DNA from: Comamonadaceae bacterium
GTDB lineage: Bacteria; Pseudomonadota; Gammaproteobacteria; Burkholderiales; Burkholderiaceae_C
Direction of reading: 5' to 3'
Assembly (NCBI GenBank): GCA_947448735.1
Contig: CANFOS010000010.1
Coordinates: forward strand, 42,634 to 106,633
DNA: 64,000 bases
Shown here piece after piece: positions 58,047 through 64,000 of this stretch. A program made the position numbers and the translations under genes. The first letter of the stretch is position 1. Every line of letters starts with the position of its first letter. Under the pieces are notes generated by a model. The model saw nothing but the letters and a program-made list of their open reading frames with translations, did no database searches and was not told where the DNA came from.

Positions 58047-58523
58047 TCAGCCGCCGCAGCCGCCGAGTGTTACTTTGACTTCTTTGACCGCGTAATAGTA
58101 TTTGTCACCGGCCTTGGCCAGCGCATACACGTTGGACGATTGGCCCATCTTGACGTTGGTCTCGACGTTGGCGTCGGTGCCGGCCATGATGTCGAAGCTG
58201 GCGGCCAAAGCGCTGGGGTTTTTCTCCACCACAAACGCGATTTGCGAGGTGCCCGCAATGTTGCTGAGCGCACCAATACGCACGACGTTGCCGTTTTCTG
58301 CAATTTCCGGAGCCCGCAGCACCAGGTCTTTGCTTTCCACCGGGGCACTCGTTGCGCCCATCGCCTTGGCAGCTTCTGCCAATGACTTGCTTTCAAAAGC
58401 AGCTTTGTTCCAGCCCGGGGCATTGACTGCGGCTGTTTGCGCCTGCGCTGGCAAGCCGACGCTGGTGGCAATCGCCACGGCAGTGGCCCCAGAAGAGCGG
58501 GCTAAAAAATCTCGACGTTCCAT
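58047..58523 (-). CDS. soxY: Sulfur carrier SoxY
   Basis: From the ATG at 58523, with AAGGAG at an ideal distance, the product has 158 residues. It carries a Tat signal (ERRDFLARSSG) and ends in the conserved GGCGG swinging arm, whose cysteine C156 binds the sulfur intermediates. A longer opening to 58655 is rejected. Export as a SoxYZ complex through Tat is expected. Confidence 0.97.
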   Translation of the reverse strand: MERRDFLARSSGATAVAIATSVGLPAQAQTAAVNAPGWNKAAFESKSLAEAAKAMGATSAPVESKDLVLRAPEIAENGNVVRIGALSNIAGTSQIAFVVEKNPSALAASFDIMAGTDANVETNVKMGQSSNVYALAKAGDKYYYAVKEVKVTLGGCGG

Positions 58524-58620
58524 GGTTGACTCCTTCACGACAAACTGACTGAATAACTTGACTTGGCTTGACACAAAAATTCGTTCACGGGAATAAAGCT
58601 GCTGCTCGTTTCCCGGTGTT

Positions 58621-59742
58621 CTAAGGCAGCATGCCGCCAACAAGCCACTGCGCAATGCGCACCGACTCTGCTGCGCTCAAAGCCTGGGCGGGCATCGGTA
58701 TGGCGCCCCAGGCGCCTTGACCACCAGCCCTGATTTTGCCCGATAGCAGATTGACCGCGCCGTCAGTGGTTTTATAGCGTGCGGCGATGTCTTTGAACGA
58801 GGGGCCAACCAGCGGGGTGCTCATGCCGTGGCAGGCCAGGCAGGCGTTTTTGTCGAGCACCGGTTGAATACTGCTCAGTGAAACGTTTGCTATTTTTTCA
58901 GGAGCTGCTTGCTCAGTTATCGCTTGGCCTGGAGCCACATTTTGCGTTTTATTTTGACTTTTTTGAGCTGTTTTGCCGTCTTTGGGGTCCGTTTCAGCCC
59001 CACGGCTGGGGCCGATGCTGCGGGACTGATCGGCCAGATTGCCATGGGCGTCTCTGGCGTATTCAGGCAGGCTGCTGACCACCGCAGTTGCCCCAGCGCA
59101 ATGGCTCATGCATTGGCTGCCCTGCACGTCAGGTTTGGCTGTGCCGCCCAACTCGCGACCCGGCCACAAGTTGTGCGCCGTTGTCATGCCGTTGCGATTG
59201 GGCAGCTGCCCCTGAACCTGCCTGATATTGCGGTCGCTCAACACAAAGTCGGCGGGCAAGACGCCGCTCAAGTACAGGGTGTAAGCTGTGACCGCATAAA
59301 CCTGGTCGGCGCTCAGTGACTTGGGCGCGTTCCAAGGCATGGCGCGGTTGATGTAGTCCCACAACGTTGACAGGGTGGACAGCTTCATCAGCGTGGTGCG
59401 CTGCGGCTGGTTTTGGCCGGGGAGCAGGCTTTTGACACGGCCAGTGGCCATGTCCTGCGGCGTCACACCGCCAGCCAGCGGGGTGAAGACTTCAGCAGAT
59501 TCGCCAAAGCTGCCGTGGCACGACGCGCACTGTGCCTCCCACAACACTTCACCCTGCTTGACACTGCCCTGCCCTGTTGGCAAACCTTTGAAGTCGGGCC
59601 GCACGTCGATGTCCCAAGCTTTGATTTCTTGCGGCGTGGCGGTGCGGCCTATGCCGGGGTACTTGACCGTTTGAGTGACCGTTTGAGCGCAAGCCAGCCA
59701 GGGCAATAGGCACAGGGCACAAAAACTAACCCACTTGAACAT
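58621..59742 (-). CDS. soxD: Diheme cytochrome SoxD
   Basis: The 373-residue diheme cytochrome c subunit of the SoxCD sulfane dehydrogenase has a signal peptide (cleavage after ACA at about 19) and two heme sites, C72-AS-C75-H76 and C301-LA-C304-H305. An additional CMSHC (211-215) lies between them. Residues about 264-285, in the linker between the heme domains, are encoded by an in-frame copy of the dispersed repeat. It overlaps soxC by 17 bases. Confidence 0.93.
   Translation of the reverse strand: MFKWVSFCALCLLPWLACAQTVTQTVKYPGIGRTATPQEIKAWDIDVRPDFKGLPTGQGSVKQGEVLWEAQCASCHGSFGESAEVFTPLAGGVTPQDMATGRVKSLLPGQNQPQRTTLMKLSTLSTLWDYINRAMPWNAPKSLSADQVYAVTAYTLYLSGVLPADFVLSDRNIRQVQGQLPNRNGMTTAHNLWPGRELGGTAKPDVQGSQCMSHCAGATAVVSSLPEYARDAHGNLADQSRSIGPSRGAETDPKDGKTAQKSQNKTQNVAPGQAITEQAAPEKIANVSLSSIQPVLDKNACLACHGMSTPLVGPSFKDIAARYKTTDGAVNLLSGKIRAGGQGAWGAIPMPAQALSAAESVRIAQWLVGGMLP
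58886..58950 (+). repeat. Dispersed repeat, copy 10, inside soxD
   Basis: TTTGCTATTTTTTCAGGAGC, then TGCTTGCTCAG and CTTGGCCTGGAGCC, matches copies 8 and 9 closely. It is read through on the minus strand as residues about 264-285 of SoxD. Confidence 0.85.
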
Positions 59743-61045
59743 TTTTCACCTCGCCGTTTTCACCCAGTAGCCAGGACTGAATCGCGTTGTTGTGATAGAT
59801 GCTACGCCCACCGCGCACAGCACGCAGCGCCGGGTAGGTGGGTTGAATCTGTCCGGTCTCATCGACCGCCCGGCTTTGCAGAATCACGGGCTTGCCGTCC
59901 CAGACAAAATCAGTGTTAAAGCGCGTCAGGCACTTGGCCAGCACCGGGCCTTCCAGCCGCGCAGCCTTCCAGTTGCGGCCACCGTCAAGGGACACATCGA
60001 CTTTTTTGACTTTGCCACGCCCGCTCCATGCCAGCCCGGTGATGCCGTGAAAGCCTTTTTGCAGCACCACCTGCCCGCCACTGGGCGAGGTGATGACGCT
60101 TTTGACCTCCTGAATACCGCTGTACTGCCGGTGCGTTCCGTCTGGCAGCAAGTCCACGTAGTGCAGGGTTTCGTCTTTGGCGCCGTAGGGCATGTCGCCG
60201 ACTTCAATGCGCCGCAAATACTTGACCCAGCTCACCCCCTGAATACCGGGCACGACCAGGCGCAGCGGGTAGCCGTTTTCGGGCCGCAGCATTTCGCCGT
60301 TTTGGCCATACGCCACCAACACCTCACCGCTTTGAATCAGGCTCATGGGAACGGTGCGCGTCATGCCGGAGCCATCCGCGCCTTCAGCCAGCACAAACTT
60401 GCCGCGCTTCAAGTCAGCGCCACACATCTCCAGCAGCGTGATGAGCGGCACGCCGGTAAATTCACTGCAACTGAGCATGCCGTGGGTGTACTGCACAGTG
60501 GGCACAGCGGTGTTGTTCCACTCCATTGCCGTGTTGGCACCGCACTCAATAAAGCACATGCGGCTGACACTGGGCAGGCGCATGATCTCGTCCATGTCAA
60601 AGACCATGGGCCGCTTGAGCAGGCTGTCGTCTGAACCATTGACCATCAAGCGGTGTTTTGACGGGTCAATGTCCCACCAGCCCTGGTGGTGTCTTTCAAA
60701 ATGCAGGCCGCTGGGTGTGATGATGCCAAACAGCGATTGCAGCGGCGCAAAGCTGACGCTGGCCGCGCCCACGCGCGTCAGGCCAGGACTTTCACGGCGT
60801 TGCAGGTTTTTTTCAAACGCGCTGGGCAGGCCGTAAGGTCGCGCCGCAACTGGCTGGCCCAGGCCCTTGCTGTGGGCGGGCAGGTTCAGGATGTGGGGGT
60901 CACCCGCGGGGGGTTGTGCTTGTGCGCCGGCCACAGCTGCCGCAAAAGCGCCCGCTAAAAAACCGCGCCGACCGGCTTTCACGTCGTTGATTTGCTGCGC
61001 CGACAAAAAGTTTTCAGGCGCGCGCTGAATGAAGCGATTGAGCAT
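59726..61045 (-). CDS. soxC: Sulfane dehydrogenase molybdenum subunit SoxC
   Basis: From the ATG at 61045 the product has 439 residues. It is a sulfite-oxidase-family molybdoprotein with a Tat signal (AGRRGFLAGAFAAAVAG). The molybdenum-binding cysteine is C168 in CFIECGANTAMEW, and a C-terminal Ig-like dimerisation domain is present. SoxCD removes six electrons from the SoxY-bound sulfane, making complete oxidation to sulfate possible without sulfur globules. It begins two bases after the regulator stop; a start at 61147 overlaps the regulator and is rejected. Confidence 0.95.
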   Translation of the reverse strand: MLNRFIQRAPENFLSAQQINDVKAGRRGFLAGAFAAAVAGAQAQPPAGDPHILNLPAHSKGLGQPVAARPYGLPSAFEKNLQRRESPGLTRVGAASVSFAPLQSLFGIITPSGLHFERHHQGWWDIDPSKHRLMVNGSDDSLLKRPMVFDMDEIMRLPSVSRMCFIECGANTAMEWNNTAVPTVQYTHGMLSCSEFTGVPLITLLEMCGADLKRGKFVLAEGADGSGMTRTVPMSLIQSGEVLVAYGQNGEMLRPENGYPLRLVVPGIQGVSWVKYLRRIEVGDMPYGAKDETLHYVDLLPDGTHRQYSGIQEVKSVITSPSGGQVVLQKGFHGITGLAWSGRGKVKKVDVSLDGGRNWKAARLEGPVLAKCLTRFNTDFVWDGKPVILQSRAVDETGQIQPTYPALRAVRGGRSIYHNNAIQSWLLGENGEVKNVQVG

Positions 61046-61047
61046 GT

Positions 61048-61413
61048 TCAAGCCAGAACAGGGGGCCGCGGGCTGAGCGCCTGGCCAGCAGGTACCGCCT
61101 CGGGTTCGTCCATCTCGATGGCAATCTGCGTACACACACTGCGGCACAGGGCAACCGCCTTTTGACTCTGCACGCGGTAAATCACCTGGGTGCCTTCTTT
61201 GCGCTTGGCAAGCACGCCGGTCTTAAACAGCACCGCCAAATGCTGCGACAAATTGGGCTGGGTGGTGTCAATTTCCAGCAGCAATTGGCTGACTGATTTT
61301 TCCTGCTCGCACACCGCACTGAGGATGCGCAAACGCATGGGGGTGGCCAGCACCGCGAAAAGCTCGGCAGCCAGGTCAAAGACGCGGGCTTGTTCGGATA
61401 AACCAGCAGCCAA
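61048..61413 (-). CDS. ArsR-family regulator of the sox operon
   Basis: This 121-residue winged-helix repressor starts at a TTG (61413) with AGAGG seven bases upstream. The recognition helix is in TTQPNLSQHLAVLFKTG (about 50-66). Cysteines C35, C90 and C94 could form the thiol pair used by SqrR/BigR/SoxR-type persulfide sensors, in which a helix-2 cysteine (C35 here) pairs with a C-terminal one. It is the first gene of the sox transcript, directly abutting soxC, and a palindrome lies at its promoter. Regulation by reactive sulfur is inferred. Confidence 0.88.
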   Translation of the reverse strand: MAAGLSEQARVFDLAAELFAVLATPMRLRILSAVCEQEKSVSQLLLEIDTTQPNLSQHLAVLFKTGVLAKRKEGTQVIYRVQSQKAVALCRSVCTQIAIEMDEPEAVPAGQALSPRPPVLA

Positions 61414-61433
61414 AGTTTTACCTCTGTTCTTTA

Positions 61434-61455
61434 AATATAAGTGATTCCTTATATT
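61434..61455. promoter_or_regulatory. Palindromic operator of the sox operon
   Basis: AATATAAG and CTTATATT are perfect eight-base arms around TGATTC, 20 bases upstream of the regulator start. This is the form and position of an autoregulatory ArsR-family operator. Confidence 0.7.
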
Positions 61456-61461
61456 CTGCTC

Positions 61462-61480
61462 GTGAACCCTCCCGGTTCAC
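61462..61480 (-). terminator. Hairpin between prpE and the sox regulator
   Basis: GTGAACC and GGTTCAC pair around CTCCC, seven bases after the prpE stop at 61488. There is no U-run. It may end or stabilise the prpE message ahead of the sox promoter. Confidence 0.45.
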
Positions 61481-61487
61481 TCCGAAC

Positions 61488-63425
61488 TTACCCTAGCTTG
61501 ACCCGGTCCCTGATCTGCTCCAAAGCTGCCGGATCATCCATCGTGGTCAAGTCCCCCGCATCGCGGCCTTCGCACACCGCCTGAATGGCGCGGCGCAGCA
61601 GCTTGCCGCTGCGCGTTTTGGGCAGCACCGACACAAATCGCACCCGCGATGGCCGGGCGACGGCGCCCAGGTCGCCATCGACGCGCTTCATGATCTCGCC
61701 TTCCAGCTTGAGGGCGGCAGGAGCGTCGGTGAGGGCGGCGGCGTCTTTCGGCACGACAAAGGCCATGGCCACTTGGCCTTTGAGTGCATCGGCGACACCC
61801 ACCACCGCCACCTCGGCCACCATGGCGTGGCCAGAAATGCTTTCTTCAATTTCGCGGGTGCCCAGCCGGTGGCCTGCGACATTGATCACGTCATCGGTAC
61901 GGCCCAGAATAAAGTAATAACCGTCTTCGTCCCGGATGCCCCAATCGAAGGTGCTGTACACCATCTTGCCGGGCACGGACTTCCAGTAGGTGTTGACAAA
62001 ACGCGCATCGTCCTTCCAGATGGTTTGCATGAAACCGGGGGGCGTTGGGCCTTCAATCACCACCACGCCTTTTTCATTGGGCCGGGTGAGCTCTTCGCCG
62101 GTCGACTCGTGCAAGATCTTGACCCGGTAGCCGTACATCGGAACGCCAGGGCTGCCGAACTTGGGCGTTTTTCTTTCCACGCCGTTGGTCGAGCCCGACA
62201 TCAGGGTGATGAGTGGCCAGCCAGTTTCGGTCTGCCAGTAGTTGTCAATGATGGGCACATTCAGGCCCTCGCTGATCCAGCGGGCGGTGGGCTCGTCAAG
62301 CGGCTCACCCGCCAAAAACAAGGCGCGCAGGCTGCTCAGATCGTATTTTTTCAAATACGCCGGGTCCTGCTTTTTCAACACCCGCACCGCCGTGGGCGCG
62401 CTGAACATGGCCGTCACCTTGTACTTTTCAACCAGGCTCCACCAGACGCCGCCATTGGGCTGTCCGTCCATGCCCTGGGTCGGCAAGCCTTCATACATGA
62501 TGCTGGCCATGCCCGCGATCAGCGGGCCGTAAATGATGTAGCTGTGGCCCACCACCCAGCCAATGTCGCTGGTCGAAAAATAGGTTTCGCCCGGCTGGCC
62601 GTCGAAAATATGCTTCATGCTGGCGGCCAGAGCCACCGCATAACCGCCGGTGTCCCTCTGCACGCCCTTGGGTTTGCCGGTGGTGCCGCTGGTGTAGATG
62701 GTGTAGCTGATGGCCGTTGAATCGAGCGCTTCGCACGGCACCTGGGCCTGCATGTACTTGGCGCGCAGGTCGGCCCAAAGCAGGTCGCGGCCGGGCGTCA
62801 TGTCCATGGGGGCAAGTGCCCGGTCAACCAGAAGCACCGCCTCTGGTTTGTGGCTGGACAGGCGAATGGCCTCGTCCAGCAGCGGCTTGTAGGCCACCAC
62901 TTTGCCACCGCGTGACCCAGCGTCGGCGCTGACAATCACTTTGGGCGATGCGTCGTCAATCCGCGAGGCCAGCGAGCCGCTGGCAAAGCCGCCAAACACC
63001 ACACAATGAATCGCGCCAATGCGCGCGCACGCCAGCATGGCAAACGCCGCCTCGGCAATCATCGGCATGTAAATCAGCACGCGGTCGCCCTGCACCACAC
63101 CCATGGCCTTCAGGCTGGCGGCCATGCGCTGGACTTCCAGGTGCAATTCTTTAAAGCTGTAAGTCTTCTCAACGCCCGTCTCGCTCGACACATAGATCAG
63201 CGCCGGCTGGTCGCCACGCGTGGCGAGGTGGCGGTCTACCGCGTTGTGGCACAGGTTGGTTTTTCCGCCTTCGAACCAATGGGCAAAGGGCGGCTTGTCG
63301 TTGTTACAAACCCGTGTAAACGGCGCAAACCAGTCAATCAGCTTGGCCTGTTCGGTCCAAAAGGCGTCGGGCTGGTCAATCGAGTGTTGGTAAAAGTCGG
63401 CGTAGCTGGTCAGGGGGTTTGGCAT
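61488..63425 (-). CDS. prpE: Propionate-CoA ligase
   Basis: From the ATG at 63425, with GGAG eight bases upstream, the product has 645 residues. This AMP-forming acyl-CoA synthetase matches PrpE closely along its length (SYADFYQHSIDQPDAFW, TNLCHNAVDRHLATRGDQPA, GDLTTMDDPAALEQIR) more than acetyl-CoA synthetase. The adenylate motif is YTSGTTGKPKG and the acetylatable lysine lies in PKTRSGKLLRR. It activates propionate for the methylcitrate cycle. No prpB, prpC or prpR gene is in the window. It is just upstream of the sox unit on the same strand. Confidence 0.9.
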   Translation of the reverse strand: MPNPLTSYADFYQHSIDQPDAFWTEQAKLIDWFAPFTRVCNNDKPPFAHWFEGGKTNLCHNAVDRHLATRGDQPALIYVSSETGVEKTYSFKELHLEVQRMAASLKAMGVVQGDRVLIYMPMIAEAAFAMLACARIGAIHCVVFGGFASGSLASRIDDASPKVIVSADAGSRGGKVVAYKPLLDEAIRLSSHKPEAVLLVDRALAPMDMTPGRDLLWADLRAKYMQAQVPCEALDSTAISYTIYTSGTTGKPKGVQRDTGGYAVALAASMKHIFDGQPGETYFSTSDIGWVVGHSYIIYGPLIAGMASIMYEGLPTQGMDGQPNGGVWWSLVEKYKVTAMFSAPTAVRVLKKQDPAYLKKYDLSSLRALFLAGEPLDEPTARWISEGLNVPIIDNYWQTETGWPLITLMSGSTNGVERKTPKFGSPGVPMYGYRVKILHESTGEELTRPNEKGVVVIEGPTPPGFMQTIWKDDARFVNTYWKSVPGKMVYSTFDWGIRDEDGYYFILGRTDDVINVAGHRLGTREIEESISGHAMVAEVAVVGVADALKGQVAMAFVVPKDAAALTDAPAALKLEGEIMKRVDGDLGAVARPSRVRFVSVLPKTRSGKLLRRAIQAVCEGRDAGDLTTMDDPAALEQIRDRVKLG

Positions 63426-63540
63426 GGCTTGTCTCCATTCGCGCTGTTCTAAAAAAAGCTCTACAACTGAACTCATCATTGTGAGTCATGGGCTTGCAAC
63501 TGGCTGACAGGCGCAAACACCATCATCGCTTGAATGGCGA

Positions 63541-63600
63541 ATTGCTATTTAATAAGGAGCTGCAAACAAAGGAAAATAGGGGGCTAGAGGCCTATTTAGT
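63541..63600 (+). repeat. Dispersed repeat, copy 11
   Basis: ATTGCTATTTAATAAGGAGC, then TGCAAACAAAGG and GGGGGCTAGAGGCC, matches the family with a diverged centre. Confidence 0.7.
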
Positions 63601-63704
63601 ATCCAAAACGACCTCAAACCAGTCTTTAACCATTGTCGACGCCCGCCCGCCAAAAAACCAGATCAACAAGCATGAGAACCTGTTTTGAAGCGATTCTTGG
63701 GGTT

Positions 63705-63763
63705 CAAATCACCCTCTAGCCCAAAGAATACAGGGGCAAGTAGCTATTGAATGTATAGCAATG
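63705..63763 (-). repeat. Dispersed repeat, copy 12
   Basis: On the minus strand it reads TTGCTATACATTCAATAGC, TACTTGCCCCTGTATTC and TTTGGGCTAGAGGGTG. It faces copy 11 across about 100 bases. Confidence 0.8.
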
Positions 63764-63777
63764 AGCTCAACTGCCCT

Positions 63778-64000
63778 TCAGCCTTGCTTGACCAGCTTGA
63801 GCAACTCACTGAACGCCTCGTGCTCTGCCGTGCGCAGCCATTCAAACGCCACCATCTCGGTGGTCACCAGCTCGGCCCCATTGCCGGCCAGGCGGTCAAA
63901 GGCGGCGTCACGGTTGCGCTCGGTACGCGAGCTGCAGGCGTCCGTCACCACCCACACCTCAAACTCGTCATCCAGTAAGTCGAGCGCGGTCTGCATCAGG
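63778..64000 (-). CDS. Isochorismatase-like cysteine hydrolase, partial
   Basis: Only the C-terminal 73 residues or so lie in the window; the gene continues beyond the right edge. The segment VWVVTDACSSRTERNRDAAF followed by LAGNGAELVTTEMVAFEWL is typical of the YcaC-like isochorismatase family of cysteine hydrolases. The catalytic Asp and Cys residues are outside the window, so activity cannot be judged. Confidence 0.75.
   Translation of the reverse strand, partial: LMQTALDLLDDEFEVWVVTDACSSRTERNRDAAFDRLAGNGAELVTTEMVAFEWLRTAEHEAFSELLKLVKQG

Larger units (their letters stand above)
63426..63777. other. Intergenic region with two repeat copies
   Basis: No gene is seen. Two copies of the dispersed repeat in opposite orientation enclose about 100 bases between prpE and the hydrolase. 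The promoter of prpE is expected here but I see no convincing hexamers. Confidence 0.55.

Noticed and set aside
61773..62720. Plus-strand 315-residue frame inside prpE
   Set aside because: It is antisense to conserved PrpE motifs and has no family resemblance.
61488..63425. Call as acetyl-CoA synthetase (acs)
   Set aside because: N- and C-terminal segments match PrpE along the whole protein better than Acs.

Overview
The window looks like a chromosomal segment of a betaproteobacterium of the family Comamonadaceae, close to Rhodoferax or Polaromonas. This is inferred from the block purA-hisZ-hflCK-hflX-hfq-der-bamB-yfgM-hisS-ispG-rodZ-pilF-rlmN-ndk, the soxCDYZAXB order, Bug-type and TRAP transporters, and a short dispersed repeat of the kind seen in that group. 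No rRNA, tRNA, CRISPR array, prophage or complete insertion sequence was recognised.

Positions 1-21,250 are the accessory part. They hold a zinc alcohol dehydrogenase, a beta-hydroxyacid dehydrogenase-like gene, and a divergent arsenic cluster (MFS-arsH on the minus strand; arsR-arsC-aquaglyceroporin on the plus strand) that has no arsB or acr3. Next come a predicted outer-membrane barrel protein, a GNAT enzyme, a dctPQM TRAP transporter, an H-NS-like protein, a DUF1932 oxidoreductase with a Bug solute-binding protein, a FrnE-like DsbA protein and a two-gene chromate transporter. They are followed by an unrecognised 663-residue zinc-ribbon/membrane/helical-repeat protein, rlmB, and the divergent ybbA / tesA-mnmH pair.

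Positions 21,280-54,200 are mostly minus-strand housekeeping genes: metC, a phosphoribosyltransferase, purA-hisZ, the HflKC membrane protease regulators, hflX-hfq, the ribosome GTPase der, outer-membrane assembly (bamB, and bamD on the plus strand), isoprenoid and histidyl-tRNA genes, rRNA modification (rlmN, rluB, rluD), chromosome segregation (scpB), a DinG/YoaA helicase, a PP2C phosphatase, zapE, and the 2-oxoglutarate dehydrogenase operon sucA-sucB-lpdA.

Positions 54,379-61,413 hold a thiosulfate-oxidation operon transcribed as ArsR-type regulator-soxC-soxD-soxY-soxZ-soxA-soxX-soxB. A palindromic operator lies just upstream of the regulator. Beyond it are prpE (propionyl-CoA synthetase) and the end of an isochorismatase-like hydrolase at the window edge.

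The most unusual signal is a roughly 50-60 bp repeat with at least 12 copies in 64 kb. Nine copies are intergenic. Three lie in frame inside genes: the aquaglyceroporin loop, the BamB signal peptide and the linker between the two heme domains of SoxD. Other points of interest are an ArsR operator that overlaps the arsR start codon, interlocked start codons of ybbA and tesA, a probable CTG start for hflX, and the uncharacterised 663-residue protein.
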